Source of the DNA: JAZKFT01 sp965246935
GTDB taxonomy: Bacteria; Bacteroidota; Bacteroidia; Chitinophagales; Chitinophagaceae
Direction: 5' to 3'
Assembly: GCA_965246935.1 (NCBI GenBank)
Contig: CBDFGC010000008.1
Coordinates: forward strand, 62,001-126,000
DNA length: 64,000 bases
Below the pieces are notes generated by a model. The model searched no databases and was not told the DNA's origin. It saw nothing but the letters and a program-made list of their open reading frames with translations. Positions 27,600-37,825 of the stretch are shown here, one piece after another. The position numbers and the translations under genes were made by a program. Position 1 is the stretch's first letter. Every line of letters begins with the position of its first letter.

Positions 27600-28014
27600 C
27601 TATCGTATTAAAATAAATGTTCCGCTGACTGCTATCGCTTTTTCTTCGGCTACACCCTTAACAGCATATATAAATACATCACTTTGCTGATCCAGCCCTG
27701 CCGCTTTTCCATCCCATCCTTTTGATACATCCGATGTCGTAAATATTTTTTTACCCCAACGGTTATAAATTGAAAAATCGGTCAGCGATATCAATGCACC
27801 GGTTGGTATTTTAAATACATCATTTTTGCCATCGCCATTGGGAGTAAAAGCAGATGGCATTAATAAAGGCCCTCGTGTTTGTATAAGGATGCCGGCACTG
27901 GCTGTGCAGCCTTTTGCATTGGTTACACGTATTGAAAAAGATGTGCTGGCCATTATCGGCAAGGATACCGGCGTAAGTGCTGATGAATTTACAATTAAAT
28001 TAGGTAAGTACTGC
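27600..28014 (-). pseudogene. 3' remnant of a T9SS type B (gliding-associated C-terminal) protein
   Basis: Reading from about 28019, directly at the stop of the preceding gene, the frame encodes FSIRVTNAKGC and then a complete C-terminal sorting domain: SAFTPNGDGKNDVFKI, FSIYNRWGKKIF, KGWDGKAAG, DVFIYAVKG. This is the gliding motility-associated (type B) T9SS signal, normally found at the end of very large surface proteins. Here there is no start, no signal peptide and no body. It is a relic left by deletion or insertion inside the locus; the upstream residues of the open frame lie inside the GH101/GH129-like gene in another frame. Confidence 0.8.
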
Positions 28015-29991
28015 CTATAAAAAGATAAACCCCCTCGGCGCAATCGTCTTCTTTTCAAAATCAAATGGCACATCTCCAAAATTTACGACCACTTTTTTGC
28101 CAGACGAAAAAACACTTTCCTGCACTTTTCCATCCTCCGTTACAAATCGATTGGTCACCATTTCATCATAACCTATCTGCTGCAGCCAGGGGCAAATATT
28201 CTGATAGCTCTGAACAAAGGTGTTTTTAAAACTTTCCCAACGGTCCCGGTCCAGCGTCCATAACGGCGCCGTACCATACAGGATATTGTACATATCTTTT
28301 TTCCACCATATATCCGGTGTGTGCTGTGCCCCATCTTCCCAGCGCCAGGAGGTAACTACGGCATCATGGTACACCAGTTCGTATAGTGGCGCCCGCAGGG
28401 CTTCGTTGATGCTGTACTTCATGTAAATGGGTGGGGCAGTGCGGGTGCCCAGCATAATGGAAGGCCGCTGGCTATTGCGCCAGTTGCCAATGTAATAAAT
28501 AGTCCCGGGCTTATCTACTTCTGTATTGAACCAGGTGCGTTGCAGGGTCATCATGCCATGGGCATACGAAATCTGGGAATTACAATAATCCGCACCCCAT
28601 TCGCCTCCTAAGAACACATTGTATTTATCCATCAGGTATTGCTGGTTTTGCATAATTGCCTTGGCCCACTGCTCACGGGTCAATGAATTTTTTTCCGAGT
28701 AATCTTCGTACAAACCGTTGGCCTGGTACACATCCAAAAAATACGTTTCATGCGGATAGATAGCCATTTCTTTTGCAGAGCGTTTTTGTACTTCGGGCAG
28801 CGCTGCTTTAGGATTAATGTACGTGCCGTACCGGTTGGTGTACGTTGTTCCGTTTTTCTTCCGGGCCACTATTTGGTTGAACATGCCCGGGTAGGCGTTG
28901 CGCCTTAAAAAAGCAGGGGTGGCAGCCAGGTCGTACGAAACGGTATCCCGTATATTTTCATCTGTAAATAACTCATAAGCGCCCACCGCAAAACCCATTG
29001 CCTTCAGCGAATCGTCGTAGCCAGGCGCCGGGTAAGGTAAATGGTTAGGGTTCCAGAGGAGCATAGCTTTGGCGATGCCGGCATCTTTTAATTCTTTTGC
29101 AAAAGCACCGGTACGGGCATCGTCCCACACGTAAATATGCGGGCCACCCATCATCTTATCAATGGCCGGCGTTTTCTTCCTTTTTTCCTGTAAAGTGATA
29201 ACGGTGTTTTTTTGCCAGATATAGCTGCGATAGCGTTTGCATTGCGCTACGTAACCGCCTTTATCGAAAAATACATAGGTAACTTTTCTATTATACCCGA
29301 AGGCCTCTTTTGAAGATAGCCATACCGGTTCAAACGTAACAGCCCCTGCCTGCCGTTTTGCTTTTAAAGCGGCATCATAAGGCGTTTCTAAAATGGCCAT
29401 GTAGCCGGTAGCAAATGCCTTGTCCGTAATCCCCATCCAGGGCATAGACAAACCACCGCCACAATAAAAAGTGATGCCGTTGCCTAACGGGTAATCTTTA
29501 TCATTGACAGGTAGTAATAAGCCTTCGCCATCGGTAAGCAGCAGGTAATGATTGAAGGGTGATTTAAAAGCACCGGGAAATGTGATGGCATTGATGGGCA
29601 TATCCGTCGGTGCCGATAGGGTAATTTCTAATTCCGATGCAGGAGACAACATAAGAAAAGCATCAAAATGAATCTTACCGTCAAAATGGAGGCTGATGGT
29701 GTTGCCTGCTACCGCTGCTTTTTGAAAACGGAGATTACTATCCAGCGGATATTGCTCCCATACTTTGTTGCATCGTTTATCCGTAACCTGCAGGATGCGT
29801 GACACGTCATTAAAAGAAACTTTCAGATTTTTATCCTGTACCATCCATTCCCTGGCTTGCAGGGATAAAGGCAGGCTAAACAGTAGCATTTGAAAGAGGA
29901 AACCGGCTACCCGTTTTTTAACAGGTAGCCCGGTGTTCCTGCTTTCTGCGATTGCCATCAGCTTGCCATATGGAATAAATTGATATACCAA
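28015..29991 (-). CDS. Putative secreted glycoside hydrolase, GH101/GH129-like
   Basis: A 658-residue protein. A hydrophobic segment ending LSLQA (residues about 28-46) is a signal peptide; Met12 (29958) is the likelier start. A beta-sandwich (about 50-260) precedes a barrel (about 280-560). Two acidic residues fit the GH101/GH129 clan: Asp420 in YFLDVYQ and Glu464 in FLGGEWGADYC, 44 residues apart, close to the nucleophile-acid spacing I recall for GH129. Those families cleave alpha-N-acetylgalactosamine, but in a plant-glycan locus the substrate may differ. It starts 6 nt after the GH3 gene, so the two are co-transcribed. The family call is tentative. Confidence 0.55.
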   Translation of the reverse strand: MVYQFIPYGKLMAIAESRNTGLPVKKRVAGFLFQMLLFSLPLSLQAREWMVQDKNLKVSFNDVSRILQVTDKRCNKVWEQYPLDSNLRFQKAAVAGNTISLHFDGKIHFDAFLMLSPASELEITLSAPTDMPINAITFPGAFKSPFNHYLLLTDGEGLLLPVNDKDYPLGNGITFYCGGGLSMPWMGITDKAFATGYMAILETPYDAALKAKRQAGAVTFEPVWLSSKEAFGYNRKVTYVFFDKGGYVAQCKRYRSYIWQKNTVITLQEKRKKTPAIDKMMGGPHIYVWDDARTGAFAKELKDAGIAKAMLLWNPNHLPYPAPGYDDSLKAMGFAVGAYELFTDENIRDTVSYDLAATPAFLRRNAYPGMFNQIVARKKNGTTYTNRYGTYINPKAALPEVQKRSAKEMAIYPHETYFLDVYQANGLYEDYSEKNSLTREQWAKAIMQNQQYLMDKYNVFLGGEWGADYCNSQISYAHGMMTLQRTWFNTEVDKPGTIYYIGNWRNSQRPSIMLGTRTAPPIYMKYSINEALRAPLYELVYHDAVVTSWRWEDGAQHTPDIWWKKDMYNILYGTAPLWTLDRDRWESFKNTFVQSYQNICPWLQQIGYDEMVTNRFVTEDGKVQESVFSSGKKVVVNFGDVPFDFEKKTIAPRGFIFL

Positions 29992-29997
29992 TGTAAA

Positions 29998-32649
29998 TTA
30001 TAATTCGAGTGAAATTTCCTGACCGGTTACCGTTACCTTTTTTATTACAACAGTTCCTTTGCTATACGTGGTTGGTTGCTTACCGCCTACCGAAATCTGA
30101 AAGCTACCGGCATCCGCTATTCTTTTATTAGCTGCATTGATATAAGAAAAATCTGTAGGATGTATCGTAAACGTAACTGTCTTTTTCTCTCCTTTTTTCA
30201 GGGATAGTCTGGTAAATCCTTTTAAGCTTCGCAGGGGCGAATGTGCTGTTACCTGATCCCGCTGCACATATAGCTGCACTACTTCTTCGCCATCCCTGTT
30301 CCCTGTATTTTGTACGTCCGCTTTTATCGTAACCGCTTCCCCGGTTTTTATATTGTCTGGCATTACCAGGTTGGTATAGGTAAAGCTGGTATAACTCAAT
30401 CCGTAGCCAAATTCGTACAAAGGTTTACCGGTATAGTAGCGATACGTGCGGCCCTTCATATTGTAATCGGCGAAAGCCGGCAACTCGTTCTCCGATGTAT
30501 AGAACGTAACCGGCAACCGGCCCGATGGATTATACTTCCCGGTAAGCACATCGGCTATTGCAGTTCCGGCCTGCTGCCCGCCATACCAGGTTTCTACTAT
30601 GGCCGGTATATTTTCTTTATCCCAGTTAATGGCAACGGCGCTGCCATTTACCAACACCAATACAACCGGTTTGCCCAATGCAGCTATTTTTTTAATGAGA
30701 CTTTGTTGTACCGCCGGCAGTTCAAGCTTTGTCCGGTCGCCATGGTTAAACCCATCTAATGTAATATCCATTTGCTCGCCTTCAATACGTGGCGAAAGGC
30801 CCATACATAATACGACTGCATCGGCTTTTCCGGCAATTGAAACAGCATCGTTTTCATCGTCTGTACCCGGTATCGTCCAATTCAGTTTTACAATAGCATT
30901 AGCGCCGGCATTGGCATAATTAATTTTTATAGCATACGTTTCGTTTGAATTCAGGTGCATTTTTTTGTAACGATGATTTGGCCCATCCGGGTTACTGTAT
31001 GTAAACAGTGAACTATCATTCATATACAGTTGGAAGTCGCTGCTGCCGTACATATCCAGAAAATAATCTCCGGCTACCGGCACTTTCAAATAGCCGGTCC
31101 AGCGTACGGAAAAAGCATACAGGCTAATAGCAGGAACCGGTGGCTCATTAATCCAAAGAAAATTAACCGTGCTGTCAACCCTTGATAATACAGGTGTTCC
31201 GGTGAATGTATTATTGGTAAAGTAGCTGCCGTTCAACCCTGGTTTGCTCAATTCTTTATCGGTAAAAAGATAAGCTGCCGAAATTAGTTTCGGTACCGGC
31301 AATCCTGTGGCATGGGCCGAACCTTGTGCATACAAAATGTTCGTGTTGGGCAGTGCTTTTTTCAAGCCCTGTAGCGGTGTAATAATGGTTGATGGCAGCC
31401 CGTTGTAATTAGCCATCAGCACTTCGGCATCATCGGCATTGGGGCCAATAACGGCTACGGTTTTAATACTCTGTTTCAGCGGTAAAACAGCGTTCTCATT
31501 TTTTAATAAAACAATAGATTTCCGGGCTGCTTCCAGGGATAGTTCAATATGTTCCTTGCTTTCCACAACACTATATGGTATTCGGGTAAAAGGTACTTTT
31601 TGCGGATCATCAAAAGAACCCAGTAAGAACCTGGCAGTGAATAATCTTCGCAGTGCATTATTCAATTCCCCTTCTGTAATCAGGCCTTTGGCAACCGCCT
31701 TATCCAATGCATTGAAGGCGTTACCACATTCTAAATCAACACCGGCTTTAATGGCAATAGCGGATGCTTCTTCTGCCGTGGGCACCCGTTCATGGGCACC
31801 CTTGCGATAGATGTTGCTGACAGCACCACAATCGGTAACGATGAAACCTTTAAACCCCCATTGTTTACGTAGCAAATCGTTCAGCAGGTAATCATTGCTG
31901 CAACAAGGCTCGCCCCTAAAAGCGTTGTAGGCACACATTAAAGAATACACACCTGCATTCTTTACCGCCGATTTGAATGCCGGCGTGTAGGTTTCCCACA
32001 AATCATTTTCGGTTGGGTTCACATTAAATCCGCTGCGGCCTTCTTCCGGTCCGCTATGGGCTACGAAGTGTTTGATCGTTGCAATTGTTTTAAAATATTT
32101 CGGATCATTTCCCTGCAGGCCTTTAATAAAAACATTCGCCATACTGCTCGTCAGCAAAGGGTCTTCGCCATAGGTTTCCATGCCCCTGCCCCACCGTGGA
32201 TCCCGGAAAATATTAATATTGGGCGTCCAGAAATTAAGGCCCGTATAAATGCCCCGCTGGTTTTTGCCGGCAAAGTGTTCATGCTTGGCTCTTGCTTCGT
32301 CGGAAATAGCATTGGCCACTTTGCCCATCAGCAAGGTATCCCAGGTAGCAGCTAATCCAATGGCCTGCGGAAATACGGTTGCCTTACCGGCCCTTGCCAC
32401 CCCATGCAGGCATTCATTCCACCAGTTGTAAGCCGGTATTTTCAGCCCATTGCTATCAATGGCCGTGCCTTTGTTCATCAACAGTTTTATTTTTTGCGAC
32501 AGTGATAATCTGCTGATGATATCCGCTACCCGTTGCTCAACAGGCAGGGCTGCATTTTTATATACCGGCGTTGTTTGTGCATGCACAACAGGCACCGTAA
32601 AAAATACAGCGAATAACAGCAGATAAATGATAATGCAGCCTCTTTTCAT
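29998..32649 (-). CDS. Secreted GH3 beta-xylosidase/beta-glucosidase with PA14 insert
   Basis: An 883-residue protein with a signal peptide (residues 1-24). The N-terminal GH3 domain (about 40-330) has NWWNECLHGVARAG, FRDPRWGRGMETYGEDP, and nucleophile Asp273 in FIVTDCGAVSN. The (alpha/beta)6 domain is interrupted at about 450-610 by a PA14-type beta domain (SVRWTGYLKVPVAGDYFLDM). A fibronectin III-like domain ends the protein. The WWNECLHG pattern is frequent in beta-xylosidase-like GH3 enzymes. It would cut xylo-oligosaccharides made by the GH10 enzyme. The preceding beta-helix gene ends 31 nt upstream and the next gene starts 6 nt downstream. Confidence 0.92.
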   Translation of the reverse strand: MKRGCIIIYLLLFAVFFTVPVVHAQTTPVYKNAALPVEQRVADIISRLSLSQKIKLLMNKGTAIDSNGLKIPAYNWWNECLHGVARAGKATVFPQAIGLAATWDTLLMGKVANAISDEARAKHEHFAGKNQRGIYTGLNFWTPNINIFRDPRWGRGMETYGEDPLLTSSMANVFIKGLQGNDPKYFKTIATIKHFVAHSGPEEGRSGFNVNPTENDLWETYTPAFKSAVKNAGVYSLMCAYNAFRGEPCCSNDYLLNDLLRKQWGFKGFIVTDCGAVSNIYRKGAHERVPTAEEASAIAIKAGVDLECGNAFNALDKAVAKGLITEGELNNALRRLFTARFLLGSFDDPQKVPFTRIPYSVVESKEHIELSLEAARKSIVLLKNENAVLPLKQSIKTVAVIGPNADDAEVLMANYNGLPSTIITPLQGLKKALPNTNILYAQGSAHATGLPVPKLISAAYLFTDKELSKPGLNGSYFTNNTFTGTPVLSRVDSTVNFLWINEPPVPAISLYAFSVRWTGYLKVPVAGDYFLDMYGSSDFQLYMNDSSLFTYSNPDGPNHRYKKMHLNSNETYAIKINYANAGANAIVKLNWTIPGTDDENDAVSIAGKADAVVLCMGLSPRIEGEQMDITLDGFNHGDRTKLELPAVQQSLIKKIAALGKPVVLVLVNGSAVAINWDKENIPAIVETWYGGQQAGTAIADVLTGKYNPSGRLPVTFYTSENELPAFADYNMKGRTYRYYTGKPLYEFGYGLSYTSFTYTNLVMPDNIKTGEAVTIKADVQNTGNRDGEEVVQLYVQRDQVTAHSPLRSLKGFTRLSLKKGEKKTVTFTIHPTDFSYINAANKRIADAGSFQISVGGKQPTTYSKGTVVIKKVTVTGQEISLEL

Positions 32650-32680
32650 GCCTGTGATTTATTCATTCCTTTTTGCGGTA

Positions 32681-35668
32681 TCATTTGATAAATTTCGATA
32701 CGGTTACACCATCTTCGCTTACGATTACCACGGAGTATTGCCCCCGGCTCAGACCGGAAACGTCCACACTGATTTGCCGTGAACCGGTTGGCAGTATTTG
32801 TTTCATCATATGCCTTCCGGCCATGTCTATCACCAGCAACGAGGTTTGCTTTTGTAACGCCGGGTAAGACACCGTAAGTGTTTCCCTGACCGGGTTTGGA
32901 AATAGGGTAATTGTACCCTTGCCTGTTTTAGTCGTATTTATCAGTACCACTTTACTCAGCGACGTTTTTCCATCAGCATCCACTGAACGGAGGCGGTAGT
33001 AAAATAAGCCTTCCCCAATGCTTTTATCGGTATAGCTGTATCGTGCACCTGTGCTCCGGTTGGTAGCAGCCACCCTGCCAATAGCTATATAGTTTCTTCC
33101 GTCACTACTTCTTTCTATTACAAATTCTTTGGCATTTGCTTCGTTAGCCGTTGCCCAGTTTATTACGGCATCATTGGCGGCCAGGTAAGCATCAAAAGAA
33201 AACAGTTTCACTGGCAGGATAATGGCTTGCGGCGGATTGTTGCCGTAACGGGTTGGCGTAAAAGCCACACCACGAAACATATATTTATTTCCGGCAGTGG
33301 CAAGTAAGGCAGATGATGTGGCACTGCCGCCTGTAGCCGTCAGCCAGTTGCCGGTTCGGCCGCTGTTGTCGGTTAGCTTTATCAGCGAGTTGTTTTCGCT
33401 GACGTTTTTGATGCCATAAATTTCCGGTTTGCCGCCGGCGATGCTTCCTGTAAGCGAATAAAAACCGGTGGTTACTGTTCCGCCCAGTGCCGGATCGTTA
33501 TATAAGCCGCCGTCCAGCCAGGTGTTGGTAGTATTATCAAAATAATATTTCTGTATCCCTGCGGCTGTGCTGCTATTTACGACCGACACATACACCAAGT
33601 CATATACAGTTCCGTTCCAGCCAACAAGCGGGTCGGCATCCAGGGCCAATACCGATTGCCTTCCGTTACCACCCATGGGGATGCCCGGCAGTGCCGTAGC
33701 TACTGTTCCGTTGTGCATCTTCACCGAATTATCACCCTGGTCAATGATGAACGTATTGCCACCGGACCGGTTTACAGAACGGGCCGTAACGGAACCGGCG
33801 GGAACTGCTGATGTCGTTTTACTATTGGTTGTAATGGTTCTGAAAATGGCATTTGCACTTACCCAGAAACTGCTCCCATTATCAGAAGCGGCACCCCGTA
33901 CACTGGTTGTTACAAATGCAGCGCCGGTGCCACTGTTGGGAAACCGGGTGGTAGTGTCAAGTGTTAGGGCATAATCAATACGAGCCACTATTTTGTCGCC
34001 ATTCCTCAGCACCGTAAAATCATTGCTCACATCGGCATTAAAGCCGGCCAGCGAAAGATAGCGGCCATCCGTTGACAGGGTCAGTTGCCCGGCATATGTA
34101 GCAGTATGCCCGTCAATGATAAACTTGTCTGCTCCGGTTGACGGGAAGGCAGCTATGATACCGGTAGCGGCACCGCCGGTTGTGTATTCGGCCACCTGTA
34201 CGGCATTGCCTAACGGTACGCCTGTGGTAGCCGAGCCAACGTTCAGGGTAGTGCCATCGCCCACCTTCAACAAGGCAAGATTGCCACCGGTAAAGGTTGG
34301 CCGCACCGGCAAAGCCCCGGTGTATTCATAAGCCCCCATATCCGGCAATGTGCGAAACGGACGGTTTATACTGGTTATATCTGTTACACTAAAGTTACCG
34401 GCCGTATCGTTGCCTGCATCAATACCGGGGCTGGCATTTATCAGCCGAAAATCCCGGGCAGCCGTATCCATAAACATAGGGGCAGCAAAAATGTCCCGGC
34501 TGTTGAAATAGCCAAAGAGGCCGCTGCCGTACATCAGGTTATTATTTTCGATAAAACTGGTTTGGTTATTCAGGCTGGAAAGCCGTTTGCCGGAACGGGC
34601 ATACATCACATTGTTAAACACCCGGTTGCCGCTTGCCTGACTATTAGAAGTGCTCATCACGGTAATCTCCCCATCGCTGAGTGTAGAGGTTTTGTTGTTT
34701 GCGTAAACGGTATTGTTTATTACGGTTACGTTACTACTTACAAATACATGAATACCCCGGCCACCGTTGTTGTACACTACGTTATTTTCAATGAGCGTTT
34801 TACCATAGTAAATCACGTTGGTACCTCCCGACTGACCGTTGTTGGCATCGTCGATAATAATGCCGTTGCCATCGAGAATGCCCTTGCAGGTACCGCCGCT
34901 TGACCAAGGCACTTTCAGTTCGTTATCGTACACAATGTTGTTGCGGATGATGCTGCGGTACGTGGTTGTGTTATTGTCGTAATCGGTAAGGTGTAGCAGG
35001 CTGATACCGCTGTTGCCGTAGCGGGAATACCAGGCATTGCCATGCACCTTGTTGTTCTCAACAGTAATGTAGTCCATTTTTGTACCAGCTATACCGCCGC
35101 CGCAGCATTCCCACACTTCGCAATTGCGTACAGTAACATGATGACAAAGCGTGGCACCCGTAGCATCGAAAGTGATGCCGTTACCGTTGTATTTTGCCTG
35201 TACCGCACCGGTAAGATCGTTGCAACCGCTGGGTTGATTTACGGCAGCTGTTGAGTCTATAACGCTGGTATTGCCCCGCACCCGGATGCCATCAATGACG
35301 ATATACCCGGCCTGCAGATAAATACCATGCCAGTTGTTGAACTGAATCAGCGGGCTTTCGCCGGGATAATTTTTAAAGACAATGGGCGCCGATGGTGTAC
35401 CCGATGTAGTAATAGCCAGTACGGCAAAACTACTTTGCACATTCGCCAAATCTGTAGTGCCATATATACCATTGCGGATAAACACGGTATCGCCGCCCAC
35501 CAAAGGTGTAGAGCCATAACTTACTTTGGTAAGCGTAGCAAAAGCAGTAGCCGGAGTAAGACCGTTAAATGAATTGCTGCCGTTAAGGGCATCCACGTAG
35601 TACCTGGTGGCCGATACCTGGTTAACCAGAAAAATAAAGCATAAAAGAACCGGTAGATTTTTTTTCAT
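32681..35668 (-). CDS. Secreted right-handed beta-helix protein with type A T9SS signal
   Basis: An extracellular protein of 995 residues from ATG 35668 (MKKNLPVLL), chosen because it starts a clean signal peptide; an ATG 18 nt upstream is possible. Residues about 25-440 are a parallel beta-helix of the pectate-lyase/choice-of-anchor Q type, ending DMGAYEYTG. A beta-rich, propeller-like region follows (about 450-800), then a FnIII-like region, and a T9SS type A sorting domain from PNPVRETLTVSYP to the end. The helix may bind or cleave polysaccharide; no lyase residues could be assigned. A paralogue of the same layout lies at 48412-51294. It is downstream of the second SusD gene. Confidence 0.85.
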   Translation of the reverse strand: MKKNLPVLLCFIFLVNQVSATRYYVDALNGSNSFNGLTPATAFATLTKVSYGSTPLVGGDTVFIRNGIYGTTDLANVQSSFAVLAITTSGTPSAPIVFKNYPGESPLIQFNNWHGIYLQAGYIVIDGIRVRGNTSVIDSTAAVNQPSGCNDLTGAVQAKYNGNGITFDATGATLCHHVTVRNCEVWECCGGGIAGTKMDYITVENNKVHGNAWYSRYGNSGISLLHLTDYDNNTTTYRSIIRNNIVYDNELKVPWSSGGTCKGILDGNGIIIDDANNGQSGGTNVIYYGKTLIENNVVYNNGGRGIHVFVSSNVTVINNTVYANNKTSTLSDGEITVMSTSNSQASGNRVFNNVMYARSGKRLSSLNNQTSFIENNNLMYGSGLFGYFNSRDIFAAPMFMDTAARDFRLINASPGIDAGNDTAGNFSVTDITSINRPFRTLPDMGAYEYTGALPVRPTFTGGNLALLKVGDGTTLNVGSATTGVPLGNAVQVAEYTTGGAATGIIAAFPSTGADKFIIDGHTATYAGQLTLSTDGRYLSLAGFNADVSNDFTVLRNGDKIVARIDYALTLDTTTRFPNSGTGAAFVTTSVRGAASDNGSSFWVSANAIFRTITTNSKTTSAVPAGSVTARSVNRSGGNTFIIDQGDNSVKMHNGTVATALPGIPMGGNGRQSVLALDADPLVGWNGTVYDLVYVSVVNSSTAAGIQKYYFDNTTNTWLDGGLYNDPALGGTVTTGFYSLTGSIAGGKPEIYGIKNVSENNSLIKLTDNSGRTGNWLTATGGSATSSALLATAGNKYMFRGVAFTPTRYGNNPPQAIILPVKLFSFDAYLAANDAVINWATANEANAKEFVIERSSDGRNYIAIGRVAATNRSTGARYSYTDKSIGEGLFYYRLRSVDADGKTSLSKVVLINTTKTGKGTITLFPNPVRETLTVSYPALQKQTSLLVIDMAGRHMMKQILPTGSRQISVDVSGLSRGQYSVVIVSEDGVTVSKFIK

Positions 35669-35869
35669 ACTTGTTAGGTTTATCAAAAGAAAGGTTGTTT
35701 TATAGCATACAGAGACCCTGTTGTAGTAATGGTAACTACAACCCCTGTTAGCTATATCGTATGAGTCTTATATAAATGTGTAGCCGGGTCTGTTCCGATG
35801 TTATTAAACCAGTTCGAAACCCACACTGAATACTTTGTAACTTATTTTTTTTAACCCTGAACATTTCGC

Positions 35870-35888
35870 GTTTCGTAAGACACGAAAC
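35870..35888. repeat. Palindromic hairpin in the SusD / beta-helix spacer
   Basis: A 7-bp stem GTTTCGT / ACGAAAC around the loop AAGAC, with the same TTCGTAAGACACGAA core as 5818-5838. It lies in the 385 nt between the second SusD gene and the beta-helix gene. No other structure was seen there. Confidence 0.6.
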
Positions 35889-36053
35889 AGAACGGTTGGT
35901 TAAATTGTACTTAGCTATATCAGATTCATAGATATATATAGCTGTTTCTATAAATGTGTTATTAAATCAATTCACAACGCATATCAAAACTGCTAATTTT
36001 CTTTTGAATTAATTTTTTAATATTTAATAAATGAATACTGTAGTTATTACTTG

Positions 36054-37808
36054 TTACCACATGGGATTTTGCGCCAGCCCTTTCGAAATATTTATTTCGC
36101 TCTGCGGAATGGGGTATAAATACATTTTGGGTTGAAACGTACGGGTTTCTAATACAAAAGGCGTATAGGTAAAAGTATTGGTACCAGTCTTTGCAATATC
36201 TACAGCCCGCAACGGTGCACCTAATGTAGCAGGGGCTATCATCCAGCGGCGTACATCCCAGGCACGATGGTCTTCAAAGGCAAACTCTACCCGCCTTTCG
36301 TTACGGATTTTTTCCCTTACTTCTGCCTGGCTAAGGCCGGCCGGTAAAAGCGGCATCGCAACGCCGCTGCGGTTTCTTACCAAATCGTAATACACTTTAA
36401 TGTTGGCATTGCCGGGGCTGTATTCGTTCAGGGCTTCTGCATAATTCAAATACATTTCGGCTAACCGAAAGAAAATCCAGCTATGTACAGCCGTTTGGCC
36501 CGTAGTTAAATTAATAGACTCGTTTACATATTTACGTAAATAATAACCTGTTTTGGTAGCATTTACCGTAGGCTTTCCATCACGGCCACCAGTAAAAATT
36601 TCCAACGGGCGGGTAACGCCTGATACAGATGAGAAATTTGTATTATTTACGGCAATGGTGGTAAACAAACGCGGATCTCTGGCCAGTACACCACTGGTGG
36701 CATACGGCGTGGCAGCATGCAGGGGGTTGCTCCAGTCGAACTTAATGGCAGAGGTAGCACTTGTTTTTATTTCATAGGCATCTACCAAATCCTGCGACGG
36801 GCCGTTACCGCTTTGCCCTTTATCAAAACCAATGGGGAAGTTGGCTATTTCAAAATTGTTGGATGCTATATTTCTACGGGTGAAAATAATCTCCGGAACA
36901 TTGTTATTAAAATTCCGGAACAAGGTTGAATAATTATTAAAAAGTACATAACCGGTACCCGGTAAATCAATTACCGCTTTTGCGGCATCAGCCGCAGCTT
37001 GCCAGCGGGCAGACCGGTCACCGGCAGGCAATGAGATGAGGAGCGGATTGGTATAGCTGCCGGCCCAGGATGGTGTATTAAATAAATCGCTGGCAGCATA
37101 CAGCAGCAATCTTGATTTCAGTGCCAGTGCCGACCCCTTGGTTGCTCTTCCCAGGTCGGTGGCATTAGTAGTGGTGTACGTTACCGGCAATACGTTGGCA
37201 GTAGAATCACACTCATCAGCAATAAACTGAATACATTCCTGTAAGGTATTGCGTTTGATACCTGGCACATCAGCTTCGTTCATCGGCGTTTTCATAATAG
37301 GCACACCGCCATACCGCTTAATTAATTCAAAATAAAAAAATGCTCTCAAAAACCTGGCTTCATACTTCCAACGGGCTATTTCTGCGACCCTTGTGGTGTA
37401 TACCGATTGTGAGGAAGGAGAAGGGTCCAGTTTGTACTGGTCAAGGTTTATATTATCGGCAGACAGCAGGAAGTTATTTACCTTACGGATTCCTCTGAAA
37501 TAACCAGTCCAGACGGCGCCGCCCGGGTTGCTGATGGCATTCCAGCTTCCGTTGTTAAAGTTTTGTACGGTGCTGGTTTCGCTTACATATTCCGCTTCAT
37601 CGGTAGCGGAGGCCATCATAGCGCCGTCAATGTTTTGAAAACCTTCTTGTAGCTCGGCATATGCACCGTTTAAAAGACTGCTCACATTGCTATACGTGGC
37701 TTCCAATTGTGCTTTATTAAGGTCGGTAATAATCTCCCTGTCTAATTTTTGACAACCCGCCAGGCCTAACACCGCAAAGGCAAAGAATGAATATAGGTTA
37801 CGTTTCAT
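36054..37808 (-). CDS. SusD/RagB-family glycan-binding lipoprotein (second pair)
   Basis: A 584-residue outer-membrane lipoprotein. The lipobox is LAGC (Cys19), and the mature protein starts QKLDRE. The N-terminal half has the SusD TPR-like helices (SSLLNGAYAELQEGF, WKYEARFLRAFFYFELIKRYGGVPI), and the C-terminal end has the RagB signature (FAFEDHRAWDVRRW). SusD proteins cap the SusC porin and capture oligosaccharides at the surface. It starts 17 nt downstream of its SusC partner. The N-terminal RNERRVEF block matches the first SusD copy, so the pairs share ancestry. Confidence 0.95.
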   Translation of the reverse strand: MKRNLYSFFAFAVLGLAGCQKLDREIITDLNKAQLEATYSNVSSLLNGAYAELQEGFQNIDGAMMASATDEAEYVSETSTVQNFNNGSWNAISNPGGAVWTGYFRGIRKVNNFLLSADNINLDQYKLDPSPSSQSVYTTRVAEIARWKYEARFLRAFFYFELIKRYGGVPIMKTPMNEADVPGIKRNTLQECIQFIADECDSTANVLPVTYTTTNATDLGRATKGSALALKSRLLLYAASDLFNTPSWAGSYTNPLLISLPAGDRSARWQAAADAAKAVIDLPGTGYVLFNNYSTLFRNFNNNVPEIIFTRRNIASNNFEIANFPIGFDKGQSGNGPSQDLVDAYEIKTSATSAIKFDWSNPLHAATPYATSGVLARDPRLFTTIAVNNTNFSSVSGVTRPLEIFTGGRDGKPTVNATKTGYYLRKYVNESINLTTGQTAVHSWIFFRLAEMYLNYAEALNEYSPGNANIKVYYDLVRNRSGVAMPLLPAGLSQAEVREKIRNERRVEFAFEDHRAWDVRRWMIAPATLGAPLRAVDIAKTGTNTFTYTPFVLETRTFQPKMYLYPIPQSEINISKGLAQNPMW

Positions 37809-37825
37809 TAGTATGTTTTTATCGC

